DNA of 64,000 bases from Myxococcus stipitatus (GTDB lineage Bacteria; Myxococcota; Myxococcia; Myxococcales; Myxococcaceae). Below, in pieces: positions 1-8,301 of this stretch; position 1 is the first letter of the stretch, and every line of letters begins with the position of its first letter. The stretch covers positions 5,330,001 through 5,394,000 of the forward strand of contig NZ_CP147913.1 in the NCBI RefSeq assembly GCF_037414475.1, written 5' to 3'. Position numbers and translations under genes: made by a program. The notes beneath the pieces are model-generated. The model had not been told where the DNA came from. It did not search any database and saw only the letters and a list, made by a program, of their open reading frames with translations.

Positions 1-103
1 AGGCTCGCCAGGCCCCGAGTCGAGCGCCGGGGGACTTGGCGCTCCGCCGTCTGCGGCTATGCTGCCGCGCCCGATAGTCCCCTCACGCCCGTACGGAATT
101 TCC

Positions 104-583
104 ATGAGCCTTCGTCGAGCCCTGCTGACCGTTGCCCTGACCGCCACCTCGCTGCTGACCGCCTGTGCCCTGCGTCCGTCGTACAAGGACCTGATGGCGA
201 CGGGTGCCGCCGCCGATGCCTCCGCCGCGCAGGCGCCGGTGGTGTTTCGGGTGGTGGATGGCTCGGGCCAGCCCGTGAAGGGCGCGCGGGTGCGCGCGGG
301 CGAGCTCCGCACGCGCATCAACGTGGTCAGCGACGCGGACGGCCTGGTGACGCTGGAGCCGTCCGCTGTCCTGATGAAGGAGAACCCGCTGGTGGAGGTG
401 GTGCTGCCCAAGGGCGTGTCGACGTACCGCCTGGAGCACGTCCCGGCCGGTCAGGCCGCCACCGAGGCGCCCGCCGCCCCGGAGCAGGCTCCCGCCGCCG
501 CCCCGGCCACCGAGACGCCGGCCGCCGCGACGGGTTCGGAGTCCGCCCCCGCGCAGCAGCCCTCCGCCACGCCGGGCACCTGA
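104..583 (+). CDS. putative lipoprotein, carboxypeptidase-regulatory-like fold
   Basis: A 159-residue protein predicted to be exported and lipid-anchored. It has an N-terminal signal with basic residues, a hydrophobic stretch and a lipobox LLTAC (Cys21). Residues 44-110 read like a small beta-sandwich of the carboxypeptidase-regulatory/transthyretin type (VFRVVDGSGQPVKGARVRAG, then SDADGLVTLEP). The last 50 residues are an Ala/Pro/Glu-rich low-complexity tail. An in-frame ATG lies at 59, but the one at 104 puts the signal peptide at the N-terminus, so I chose it. It may be a periplasmic or outer-membrane structural protein; the fold is inferred and the function is unknown. Confidence 0.7.
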   Translation: MSLRRALLTVALTATSLLTACALRPSYKDLMATGAAADASAAQAPVVFRVVDGSGQPVKGARVRAGELRTRINVVSDADGLVTLEPSAVLMKENPLVEVVLPKGVSTYRLEHVPAGQAATEAPAAPEQAPAAAPATETPAAATGSESAPAQQPSATPGT

Positions 584-614
584 GCCCGTCGTGTCGCAAG
601 TCCTCCGCGCGAGC

Positions 615-1317
615 TCAGCCGAGCTTCGCGTGGAGGAAGTCCACGGCAGGGCATGAACACGCCGGTGGGAGAGCCTCTCGCTACGCCCGAAGCGGCGGAG
701 GCTCGGCACTGTCTCCGCAGTGCATGAACACACCGGTGAGGGGACCTCTCTCCACGTGTCGTTGAAGAAGGCGTGGTCTGCGTCGGAGCGGTGGAGGTCC
801 GCTGGCCGGTTCGCCTTCTTCGGCTTCTGCTCCATCGCGTCCACGCGTTGGAGACCGCACCCGTCATCGTTCTTCGCGAAGCGTCCGAGGATGGGCGCGC
901 GGATGCGCGTGAGGTCCACGTCGCTCTCCGGAGGAGTCCGGTAGAAGGGCACCACGGCGTCGAGCCTTGGGTCATTCGCTCCAGCGAAGCGGACCCCATG
1001 ACGGCCACCTTGACGCCAGGGCCGCCGCGCTCGCGCAGGGGCTCGGTGGCCGCGCGGATATCCGTGCCGAGCCTTCCCCACTCGAGCGTGGAGGACCCTC
1101 CTCTGGGCCATTCGTCTTGCGGCCGTCGTAGAGGTCCACCGCGAACATGGTGAAGCCCTCGTTCGCGAGCCGGTCATTGACCTCCGGATGTGGGCATCGA
1201 GGCCCCACCATTCAGGGAAGAGGATGACCGCTCCCCGGGTGTCCGCACGGGAGCCTCGCGGAGACAGCCCCTCCGCTCCTGTCCGTGTCGACCGGCCGGC
1301 CTTGCTTGTCCTGCCAT
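615..1317 (-). pseudogene. decayed dienelactone hydrolase family gene
   Basis: No single frame is open, but pieces of one dienelactone hydrolase can be read in order on the minus strand in different frames. They are GAVILFPEWWGLDAHIR near 1240-1190, VNDRLANEGFTMFAVDLYDG near 1185-1125, LDAVVPFYRTPPESDVDLTR near 960-900, then DADHAFFNDTW near 790-755, and finally VDFLHAKLG followed by TGA at 615-617. The segment that should carry the catalytic Cys elbow (GxCxGG) is missing between the second and third pieces. At least three frameshifts or deletions are needed. A 29-bp imperfect repeat (651-679 and 722-750) sits in the C-terminal part. The start near 1317 is approximate. Confidence 0.75.
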
Positions 1318-1377
1318 GCGTGCACTCCTTTATTCTCGAGGCCGCGAATCAACGCGGCAGGTGAGGGTGCGCGGGGC

Positions 1378-1884
1378 ATGTCGAAGGCCTTCACGAAGGA
1401 AGACTCGGGAGGAGACACGGAGCTGCTGCCGCTGCGTCCCAGGTCTGCCTCGGGTGACAAGCGCTACATCACCCCAGAGGGCTACCGCGCCTTGCAGGAC
1501 GAGCTGACGGCCACGCAGGGGCCGGACTCCGGAGCGGAGGGGCTGACGCCGTTGGAGGCGGGCGTGCGGAAGCAGGAGCGCGAGCGTCGGGCGCGGCAAC
1601 TCGCGGCGACGCTCGAGGAGGTGCGCGTCGTGGCGCCCGAGCCTTCACAAGCGGGACGTGTCTTCTTTGGCGCTTGGGTAGAACTGGAGGACGAGGACGG
1701 TGAGCAGGTGCGCTACCGCATCGTGGGTCCGGACGAGGCGGAGGTGAAGTCAGGCCGGCTCAGCGTGGAGTCGACGTTGGCGAAGGCGCTGCTCGGCAAG
1801 GAAGTGGGAGAGTCCGTGCAGGTGGAGCGTCCTCGGGGGGCGGTGGAGTACACGGTGGTGGCGGTGGACTACGCACCGCGCTGA
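1378..1884 (+). CDS. GreA/GreB family transcription factor with shortened coiled coil
   Basis: A 168-residue protein. The N-terminus (MSKAFTKEDSGG, ITPEGYRAL) is GreB-like, and the C-terminal half (residues about 90-168: VFFGAWVELED, YRIVGPDEAE, SVESTLAKALLGKEVGE) matches the Gre FKBP-like domain that docks on RNA polymerase. True GreA/GreB factors rescue backtracked polymerase with acidic residues at the tip of an N-terminal coiled coil, in a DLxENAEY-type motif. Here the coil is about a dozen residues shorter and that motif is absent, with GPDSGAEGLTPLE in its place. It may therefore bind polymerase without cleavage activity, like Gfh or Rnk proteins; that is inference. ATG 1378 was chosen over upstream codons because the family N-terminus starts there. 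Confidence 0.8.
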   Translation: MSKAFTKEDSGGDTELLPLRPRSASGDKRYITPEGYRALQDELTATQGPDSGAEGLTPLEAGVRKQERERRARQLAATLEEVRVVAPEPSQAGRVFFGAWVELEDEDGEQVRYRIVGPDEAEVKSGRLSVESTLAKALLGKEVGESVQVERPRGAVEYTVVAVDYAPR

Positions 1885-1984
1885 GCACCTGTTCGTGAAA
1901 CACGATTCCGCATGGGAATCCGGGGGATGCGCCTATTGTTCACGGCCGTCGTTCGAGCCTCGTTGTCCCCCGAGAGTTCTCCGC

Positions 1985-2899
1985 ATGCGAAATCTGGTGG
2001 CGGTCCTGGTCGTGGTTCCCACGTTGGCCTTGGCGCAGCCGAAGGACGTGGCGAAGGCGCAAGTGACGAGCACGCCCGTCGCGGGCAACGTGCACATGCT
2101 GGTGGGCGCGGGCGGCAACATCGGCGTGTCCGCGGGGCCGGATGGATTGCTCATCATCGACAACCAGTACGAGCCCCTGGCGCCGAAGATCCACCAGGCC
2201 TTGGACAAGCTGAGCAAGAAGAAGATTGAGTACGTGGTGAACACGCACTGGCACGGGGACCACGTGGGGGGCAACGCCATCTTCGGCCGCGAAGGGCGCA
2301 TCATCGCGCAGAAAGAAGTGCGCACGCGGATGGTGGTGGGACGGGCCGGAGGAATGGGGAACCCCGTGCCTCCGGCGAAGAAGGAGGCGCTGCCCGTCAT
2401 GACCTATGACACGGGCATGTCCGTGTACTTCAACGGTGAGGAGGTCCGCCTGCTGCACCTGCCCGCGGGCCACACGGATGGCGACACGGTGGTGTACTTC
2501 ACCGGCTCCAACGTGGTGCACATGGGCGACCTGTTCTTCGGCGACCGGTTCCCCTTCATCGACATCTACAACAGCGGCGGCACGGTGGAAGGCTACGTCC
2601 GCAACGTGGAGAAGGTGCTCGAGAGTCTCCCCGCGGGCGCGAGAATCATCCCGGGCCACGGGGCCCTGTCGGACCGCGCGGGCCTGGAGCGCTTCCTGGC
2701 GATGCTGCGCGAATCGGTGTCGCTGGTGCGCGCGAAGATCGCGGCCGGCAAGACGCTGGAGCAGGTGAAGGCGGAGGGCGTGCCGGAGAACCTCAAGAGC
2801 TTCGACGGCGGCCCCATCAGCGCGGACTTCTGGCTGGAGACGGTGTACCGCGACCTGTCGCCGAAGGACGCGCCGAAGACGGCGGCGGACGGCAAGTAG
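1985..2899 (+). CDS. secreted MBL-fold metallo-hydrolase
   Basis: A 304-residue protein with a cleavable signal peptide (residues 1-18, ending LALA). The metallo-beta-lactamase fold is shown by HWHGDH (His88, His90, Asp92, His93), AGHTDGDT, GDLFFGD and IIPGHG, which together supply a full two-zinc site. It is most like the periplasmic SoxH or quinoprotein-relay-associated MBL proteins and class B3-like enzymes. The substrate cannot be read from the sequence. A longer frame begins at 1895, but only the ATG at 1985 places the signal peptide first. It is not obviously in an operon with its neighbours. Confidence 0.88.
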   Translation: MRNLVAVLVVVPTLALAQPKDVAKAQVTSTPVAGNVHMLVGAGGNIGVSAGPDGLLIIDNQYEPLAPKIHQALDKLSKKKIEYVVNTHWHGDHVGGNAIFGREGRIIAQKEVRTRMVVGRAGGMGNPVPPAKKEALPVMTYDTGMSVYFNGEEVRLLHLPAGHTDGDTVVYFTGSNVVHMGDLFFGDRFPFIDIYNSGGTVEGYVRNVEKVLESLPAGARIIPGHGALSDRAGLERFLAMLRESVSLVRAKIAAGKTLEQVKAEGVPENLKSFDGGPISADFWLETVYRDLSPKDAPKTAADGK

Positions 2900-2902
2900 C
2901 GC

Positions 2903-3619
2903 TCAGCGCTTCGTGGCGATGACGGTCGCCAGCGGCGTGAAGGGGTCGGGGAGGACGCCGTCGCGCACCTCGACGGTGAACCCCTCCGCCTCCAGCAGCG
3001 CGCGGGCGCGAGGCACCAGGAACGTTAGGTAGTACATGACGAACGGCGGCTTCCAGAGTGCGTTGCGCACGCGGATGGCGGCGTTGAAGCCCCGGGCCAC
3101 CCAGTAGCCGGGGCGCAGCGGTGAGGGCGGGTGGCCGGTGACGAAGAGGAACCGGCCTCCGGGACGCAGCGCTCGGTGGATGCCTCGCAGCAGGCGAGGC
3201 TCATCCGCCTCGAGGATGTGTCCGAACGCGCCGAAGCAGGTGACGACGTCGAACTCGGCGTCGAACGTCATCTCCAGCGCGTCGCCCCGGATGAACTGGA
3301 AGCCCGCGGTGCCTGGCGCGTCGCAGAGACGGCGCCGTGCCTCGTCGAGCATGCCCTGGCTCAAGTCGAGTCCGGCGACATGCTCGCGCGCGAGCGGGCG
3401 CAGCATGCGCATCGCGGCGCCCGTGCCGCAGCACACGTCGAGCGCGGTGCCGATAGAGCCCTCGGCGCCCAGCTCGGCGATGGACGCATGGAGCACGGGG
3501 TCCGGTGTGCGGAACGGCGTGTAGTCGAACTTCGGCGCCAGCAGGTCATAGCCGCGCTCGACGGAGGTCAGCGCTTGTTCAGCCAGCTCGAGGAAGGTGG
3601 GCCCTTGAGGGTGGAACAT
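2903..3619 (-). CDS. class I SAM-dependent methyltransferase
   Basis: About 238 residues. Motif I of the Rossmann methyltransferase fold is clear (ALDVCCGTGAAMRML, residues 59-73), followed by the acidic end of strand 2 (AGLDLSQGML), FDVVTCFGAFGH and LRPGGRFLFVTG. Near the C-terminus, PPFVMYYLTFLVPRA and a basic end complete a Methyltransf_25/11-type domain. The methyl acceptor is unknown. GTG at 3640 is an alternative start, but ATG 3619 begins the conserved part. It converges with the MBL hydrolase gene, with three bases between the stop codons. Confidence 0.85.
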   Translation of the reverse strand: MFHPQGPTFLELAEQALTSVERGYDLLAPKFDYTPFRTPDPVLHASIAELGAEGSIGTALDVCCGTGAAMRMLRPLAREHVAGLDLSQGMLDEARRRLCDAPGTAGFQFIRGDALEMTFDAEFDVVTCFGAFGHILEADEPRLLRGIHRALRPGGRFLFVTGHPPSPLRPGYWVARGFNAAIRVRNALWKPPFVMYYLTFLVPRARALLEAEGFTVEVRDGVLPDPFTPLATVIATKR

Positions 3620-3785
3620 GGTGCTTCGGATGTAGCGCACCTGGCGCCAGGGCGCGCCCGCTTCGAGGAGAATGCGTGCGCTGTCCTACATCCGCATACG
3701 GGCGAAATCAGGCCTCGGGTGAGGGGCTTTGAATGTTCGGGAGGGGTCCCCGTCAGAAGGTTCAACACGACGGAGGAAGAAACAA

Positions 3786-4253
3786 ATGGCTCTCAAGACC
3801 GCGCTCACCACCCTGGCTCTCGGCACCCTGTTCCTTGGTTCTTCGACGGCGCTGGCGGAGGATGGCAGCATGAGCGGTTGGGCCACGCAGGAGGCCCGCC
3901 GCCGGGATGACCGGAACAGCCACCCGGACACCTACGAGGCCCACGTCCACAGCGGCTACTGCCACCACGCTCCGGCGCCGCGTCCTGCTCCTCGCGCTCG
4001 TGGCCGCTACGAACTGCAGACGGTGAACCGCTGGGTCGATGGGCGCTACGAGCAGGTCTGGGTGCCCGAGGTCTGCCGCGAGCGTCACGGCCGCCGGGGT
4101 CACTCCACCCGTTGCCGGGGTGGCTACTACGAGAACCAGTGGGTGCCGGGCCGGTATGAGCAGACCACCGAGTGGGTCTGGGTCTCCTTCGAGCGCGGCA
4201 ACAACGGGGGCTGGTCCTACGGCCGCACCCACGCGGCCAGCTACGTCCGGTAG
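3786..4253 (+). CDS. secreted Tyr/Trp/Arg-rich protein, unknown function
   Basis: A 155-residue protein with a signal peptide (residues about 1-24, ending TALA) and a good ribosome-binding site (GGAGGAAG, 8 bases before ATG). The mature part is basic and rich in Arg, Tyr, Trp and His. It contains imperfect repeats built on YEQ/YEN-x-WVP (GRYEQVWVPEVC, ENQWVPGRYEQTTEWVWV) and three Cys (SGYCHH, PEVCRER, STRCRGG). The pattern resembles small periplasmic YXWV-repeat proteins found near envelope genes in proteobacteria. I do not recognise a named family. A hairpin at 4300-4317 probably ends transcription. Confidence 0.75.
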   Translation: MALKTALTTLALGTLFLGSSTALAEDGSMSGWATQEARRRDDRNSHPDTYEAHVHSGYCHHAPAPRPAPRARGRYELQTVNRWVDGRYEQVWVPEVCRERHGRRGHSTRCRGGYYENQWVPGRYEQTTEWVWVSFERGNNGGWSYGRTHAASYVR

Positions 4254-4299
4254 TCCTCACGGGGGCTGAGAGAGAATCTGGGGGTCGAGGGGCGGTGCT

Positions 4300-4317
4300 C
4301 GGATACGGGGGTATCCG
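4300..4317 (+). terminator. candidate terminator hairpin
   Basis: A perfect 7-bp stem (CGGATAC/GTATCCG) with a GGGG loop lies 47 bases after the stop of the secreted protein gene. A short T run (TGTTTTC) follows about 15 bases later, so it is a plausible but not classical terminator. Confidence 0.4.
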
Positions 4318-4455
4318 GCATCGCCCTTCGTGTTTTCTCCCCGGTGCCTTTCCGCCTGGGCCCTGTTAGTCAGTGCGCCTCATGCGCATCGCCTCCCCCC
4401 TCCGAGCAGGCCGCCGACATCTCCTCCCCGCTGATGGCCATGGGAGCGTGCGGCG

Positions 4456-5295
4456 ATGAGCGCGGAGTTGGCGTTCCATCCCCCGGTGGTCCACGACAGC
4501 CAGGGCCGCCCGCTCGACGTCATCGAGCTGCGTGGGCTCACGGTGGACTGCATCGTGGGCATCTACAACCGCGAGCGCGTGCAGGCGCAGCCGCTCCGGT
4601 TGGACGTGGCCCTCTTCCTGGACACTCGCAACGCGGCGACGGGCGGGCGGCTGGCGCACACGGTGAATTACGGGCGGCTGGCCGGGGAGCTTCGCTTCCT
4701 GTTGGAGGCCTGCCGCTTCGAGCTGCTCGAGTCCGTGGTCGAGGCGGTGAGCCGCTACCTGCTCGCTCCTCCCACGCCGGACGTGCCGCGCGCGCAGGTG
4801 ACGGCGGCCACGGTGCGGGTCATCAAGCCCCTGGCCCTGCATGGGCTCGCGGTGCCCTCGCTCCAGGTCCACCGCACGGCGGATGAGATGCACTACGCCT
4901 CGGAGGAGCGCTCCTTCGGCCGGCTGGACGTCATCCACGAGGGCGCGGGGTATGGCGTGTACCGGCTGCGGGTGAAGCCGGGCGGCCAGGTCCCCGCGAG
5001 CGCGAATCCCGCGATGGAGGAGAGTGAGTTGATGTTGGGCACGGGGCTGCGAGCGCAGGGGCAACCCGTGGAGCGCGGCCTGGCGTTCCACTGGCCCCGA
5101 GGCTTCCCGCGCGGCTACGACAACCCGACCGAGCAGGAGCAGACGGTGCTGAGTGTGTACCGGCCGCGCTTCCTGGAGGCGGAGTCCATGGGCGTCGCCA
5201 TTCCGGCGGAGGGGCTTCCCGCCGTCGTGGGTACTTCGTACTACCCGCATGATGAGCCCGCCGCGCCTGGCTTGTCCGCCGACAAGCAGCCTTGA
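4456..5295 (+). CDS. folB: dihydroneopterin aldolase (FolB) fused to a cupin-like domain
   Basis: A 279-residue protein, more than twice the usual 120 residues of FolB. Residues about 20-135 match dihydroneopterin aldolase of folate biosynthesis: IELRGLTVDCIVGIYNRER, LRLDVALFLD, HTVNYGRLAGELR, LLESVVEAVSRYLL and VRVIKPLAL. FolB converts dihydroneopterin to the hydroxymethyl pterin and glycolaldehyde. Residues about 150-270 (FGRLDVIHEGAGYGVYRLRV, KPGGQVP, LSVYRP) look like a one-barrel cupin with no strong metal-binding His set. The second half may sense a ligand or stabilise an oligomer; that is inference. ATG 4456 is the first start that precedes the FolB part. Confidence 0.82.
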   Translation: MSAELAFHPPVVHDSQGRPLDVIELRGLTVDCIVGIYNRERVQAQPLRLDVALFLDTRNAATGGRLAHTVNYGRLAGELRFLLEACRFELLESVVEAVSRYLLAPPTPDVPRAQVTAATVRVIKPLALHGLAVPSLQVHRTADEMHYASEERSFGRLDVIHEGAGYGVYRLRVKPGGQVPASANPAMEESELMLGTGLRAQGQPVERGLAFHWPRGFPRGYDNPTEQEQTVLSVYRPRFLEAESMGVAIPAEGLPAVVGTSYYPHDEPAAPGLSADKQP

Positions 5296-5388
5296 GGACA
5301 GGGGGCATGCCCGGCGTGCGGGTGGGGCTACTCCGCCGGAGGCGAGGCGCGGTATGACGCGGGCTCGGAGCCCAAGGGAAACGACGGC

Positions 5389-6138
5389 ATGAACCTCGAC
5401 AAGCGGATGCAGTTCTTCGTGGTGCTCGCGGCGGTGTTCGTCACCTCGTTGGTCGTGGGCGACCTCATCGGCGGGAAGCTGTTCGAGGTGAACCTGGGCT
5501 TCGTCATCTCGGTGATGTCCATGGGCATGTTGCCCTTCCCGGTGACATTCCTGCTCACGGACCTGCTCAACGAGTTCTACGGGAAGAAGGCCGCCCGCTT
5601 CATCACCTGGGTGGGCTTCTTCATGGCCATCTTCTCGTACACGGTGATTGCCATCGCGGTGAAGATTCCCATCGCGCCGCTGACGCGCGCACCCGACTTC
5701 ACGGGCACGGTGGACAGCGCGTTCATCAACGTCTTCTCCGGCTCGCAGCGCATCCTCGTCGCGTCGATGGTGGCCTACCTGGTGGCGCAGTTTTGCGACA
5801 TCACGGTCTTCAACCTGCTCAAGCGCATCACGAAGAACAAGCAGCTGTGGCTGCGCGCGACGGGCTCCACGCTGGTCTCCCAGCTCATCGACACGGTGGT
5901 GGTCCAGTTCGTCGCGTGGACGGGCGTGCTCCCCACCGAGGTCATCTTCAAGATCATCCTCACCTCCTACGCGGTGAAGATGCTCGTGGCCGTGGGCCTG
6001 ACGCCGTTCATCTACCTGGGTCATGCCCTGGTGGAGCGCAAGCTGGGCATCAAGCCGGTGGTGCTGGGCGAGGACGGTGAGCCCATCGCCGAGCCCGTGC
6101 CGCAGGTGGCCGTGGCCACCCAGACCCCCGCGGCGTGA
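5389..6138 (+). CDS. yhhQ: queuosine precursor transporter, YhhQ/QPTR family
   Basis: A 249-residue inner-membrane protein with about six membrane segments. The family signatures are visible: VVGDLIGGKLFEV near the start, PFPVTFLLTDLLNEFYGKKAARF in the middle, and TGSTLVSQLIDTVVVQFVAW in the C-terminal half. YhhQ family members take up queuine or preQ precursors for tRNA queuosine modification. The C-terminus has a short soluble extension (EDGEPIAEPVPQVAV). A purine-rich ribosome-binding site (AAGGGAAACG) precedes ATG 5389. No queuosine biosynthesis gene adjoins it. Confidence 0.88.
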   Translation: MNLDKRMQFFVVLAAVFVTSLVVGDLIGGKLFEVNLGFVISVMSMGMLPFPVTFLLTDLLNEFYGKKAARFITWVGFFMAIFSYTVIAIAVKIPIAPLTRAPDFTGTVDSAFINVFSGSQRILVASMVAYLVAQFCDITVFNLLKRITKNKQLWLRATGSTLVSQLIDTVVVQFVAWTGVLPTEVIFKIILTSYAVKMLVAVGLTPFIYLGHALVERKLGIKPVVLGEDGEPIAEPVPQVAVATQTPAA

Positions 6139-6277
6139 GGGTGCTCAGGGACGCGGCGGCGCGAGGCCCGTCAGCTCGCACCAGCGGGCGGCCGTGAGCG
6201 CCGTGTCGCTCGCGGCGTCCAGGGCCCGTGGGACTCCTCCTCGATGAAGGCCTTGCGAGGCCACGACGTCGAGTCCG

Positions 6278-7180
6278 TCACGGGCGTGGCCGGACGAGTG
6301 ACGTGAGGATGTCCCTCCAGTGGGAGTAGATGGAGAAGTGGCCTCCGCCGGGAAGGAAGTGGGGCACCGTGCGCGGGATTCGCGATGCGAGGTAGCGGCC
6401 CATCTGCGGCGGGACGATGCTGTCGCCCTGCCAGTACCAGAGGTCCACCTCGCCGCGAATCTCCTCGAGGGGGAAGTCCCAGGGGGACGCGAGGATGTGC
6501 GCCTCGCGACGCATTCCGGACACACCACGCCGGGTGGCCTCGCGACGCCAACCCTGCACCTGCGCGGCGATGAGCGGGTCGGAGAGCACGTGCCGGTCAT
6601 CCTCCGACGCATGGGCAATCAGCGCGGCCAGCGCGCGGTCCGGATGCGCGCGGACCTGCCGGTCGTGCATCGCCATCAAGGGATGCAAGAGCCACTCGGG
6701 CCACGCGGCGAGGGCATAGGCGTTGCGGTACTCGCGATTGACGCCCTCCATTCCACCGGGCCGCTTCAGGGGCGCGGCGCCGGAGACGATGCTCGCGCGG
6801 AGGATGCGCTCACCCAGTCGCCATGCGGAGGCGGCGACATAGGGGCCGCCCGCGGACACACCGAAGAGGGAGAAGGCGCCCACCTTCAGCGTGTTGGCGA
6901 GCTGCTCGAGGTCCGAGGGGAAGTCGAGCAGGGTGCGGCCGGACTGATAGTCGGACAGGCCGTAACCGGGACGGTCTGGGGTGATGAGCCGCACGCCGAG
7001 CTGGTGGGTGAGCCGGTCATCCGGATGCCGCATGTAGCGCGAGCCTGGATTGCCGTGGATGAAGAACACGGGATGGCCGTCCAGGTCACCCGACTCCACA
7101 TAGGCGAGCCTGCGTCCGTCCTTCAGCCGGACGACGCTCTCGCGCACCTGCACACCGGCCTGGGGAACGGAGTGCATCAT
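6278..7180 (-). CDS. alpha/beta hydrolase, third gene of a PHA operon
   Basis: A 300-residue alpha/beta hydrolase: oxyanion region HGNPGSR, strand PDRPGYGLSD, nucleophile elbow GVSAGG (Ser109), and a late catalytic His in GGGHFSIYSHW. The start is ATG 7180, which overlaps the phaC stop by four bases (ATGA), so translation is probably coupled. The position suggests a role with polyhydroxyalkanoate granules, for example as a depolymerase or thioesterase, but the sequence itself looks like a generic esterase. A longer in-frame extension to 7213 would overlap phaC further and is less likely. Confidence 0.85.
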   Translation of the reverse strand: MMHSVPQAGVQVRESVVRLKDGRRLAYVESGDLDGHPVFFIHGNPGSRYMRHPDDRLTHQLGVRLITPDRPGYGLSDYQSGRTLLDFPSDLEQLANTLKVGAFSLFGVSAGGPYVAASAWRLGERILRASIVSGAAPLKRPGGMEGVNREYRNAYALAAWPEWLLHPLMAMHDRQVRAHPDRALAALIAHASEDDRHVLSDPLIAAQVQGWRREATRRGVSGMRREAHILASPWDFPLEEIRGEVDLWYWQGDSIVPPQMGRYLASRIPRTVPHFLPGGGHFSIYSHWRDILTSLVRPRP

Positions 7181-8301
7181 GGCTCCAGGGCCTGTGAGCG
7201 GGAGGCAATCCACTCGGAGATGGAGGGCCAGACGTGGGTGGGGCCCTTGCTGGAGGCGGACAGCCCGATGTGGCCCACGGGATAGCGGCGCGTCTCGACG
7301 TCCTTCGAGCCCACCAGGTGCACGAGGGGCTCGCTCATGGCGGGGAAGGCGATGGTGTCCTGCTCGGCGATGACGTTGAGCACGGAGGCCTGGATGCGGC
7401 GCAGGTCCAGGGCCTCACCGCCGACCTTCATGCGTCCCTGGTGGAAGAGGTTCTGCTGGTAGCAGTCCTTGATGTACTGGCGATAGACCTCGCCCGGGAA
7501 GGGCACGGGGTCCGCGCCCCATCGCTCCATGGCGAGGAACGTGGTGATGAAGTCCGGGTCATCGATGCGGCGGCACGCCTCCAGCCAGCGGGTGAGGCGT
7601 TGCACGGGGGCGACCATGAGGAAGCCGCTCTCCAGGACGGGCGTGGGCACGTTGCCGTACGCGTCGACCAGTGAGTCCACGTCGAAGTGGTTGGCGGAGG
7701 TCCACAGCGTGTAGACGCCGCCCTTGCTGAAGTCGACGGGAGTGGCCTGGGCCACGAGGTTGCGTACGCCCTCGGGGTACAGGGAGGTGTAGGCCAGGGC
7801 GAGGGTTCCCCCCATGCAGTAGCCATAGAGGGTGAGGTCCGGGCTCTTGCTGGCGCGCAGGGTCCACTTCACCGCGGTCTGGATGAGGCCGCCGAGCAGG
7901 TCCGACCAGGTGAGGCGCTCTTCGTCCTGGCCGGGGATTCCCCAGTCGATGGCGTAGACATCGAAGCCCTCGCGGGTGAGGTGCTCGATGAGGCTTCGGC
8001 CCGGGAGGAAGTCGAGGATGTACCAGCGATTGATGAGGGAATAGACGAACAGGATGGGCGTGCGGTGGCGCCGGCGCGGGGCGGCATAGCGCAGCAGCCG
8101 CATGCTGCCCCGGGTGTAGACGACGGTGTGGGGCGTGGCGCTGATGGGCGGTTCGCGGACGCCGGAGGCCCGCTCGATGACGGGCTTGAGGTAGGGGTAG
8201 GGATTGAACGGGCGCGCCTTGAGGGCGTGGGCCACGGCGCGCGTGAGCTCGACCTGTCCGGTGACGAAGGACCGGAGCCGCTGGGACGTGGAGGCGGTCA
8301 T
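7177..8301 (-). CDS. phaC: class III poly(3-hydroxyalkanoate) synthase subunit PhaC
   Basis: A 374-residue protein, the length of class III/IV PhaC (classes I and II are near 560). It polymerises hydroxyacyl-CoA into polyhydroxyalkanoate at the granule surface. The lipase-like box is GYCMGG with Cys162 as nucleophile; Asp315 (AEQDT) and His344 (VGHIGLS) complete the triad. These lie at a constant offset of 13 from the known Cys149/Asp302/His331 of the Allochromatium enzyme. ATGA overlaps join it to the upstream coiled-coil gene (8298-8301) and to the downstream hydrolase (7177-7180), making a three-gene operon. Confidence 0.92.
   Translation of the reverse strand: MTASTSQRLRSFVTGQVELTRAVAHALKARPFNPYPYLKPVIERASGVREPPISATPHTVVYTRGSMRLLRYAAPRRRHRTPILFVYSLINRWYILDFLPGRSLIEHLTREGFDVYAIDWGIPGQDEERLTWSDLLGGLIQTAVKWTLRASKSPDLTLYGYCMGGTLALAYTSLYPEGVRNLVAQATPVDFSKGGVYTLWTSANHFDVDSLVDAYGNVPTPVLESGFLMVAPVQRLTRWLEACRRIDDPDFITTFLAMERWGADPVPFPGEVYRQYIKDCYQQNLFHQGRMKVGGEALDLRRIQASVLNVIAEQDTIAFPAMSEPLVHLVGSKDVETRRYPVGHIGLSASSKGPTHVWPSISEWIASRSQALEP

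Noticed and set aside
4366..6024. A 552-codon minus-strand frame over folB and the transporter gene
   Set aside because: It is antisense to two well-supported genes and has no recognisable domain.
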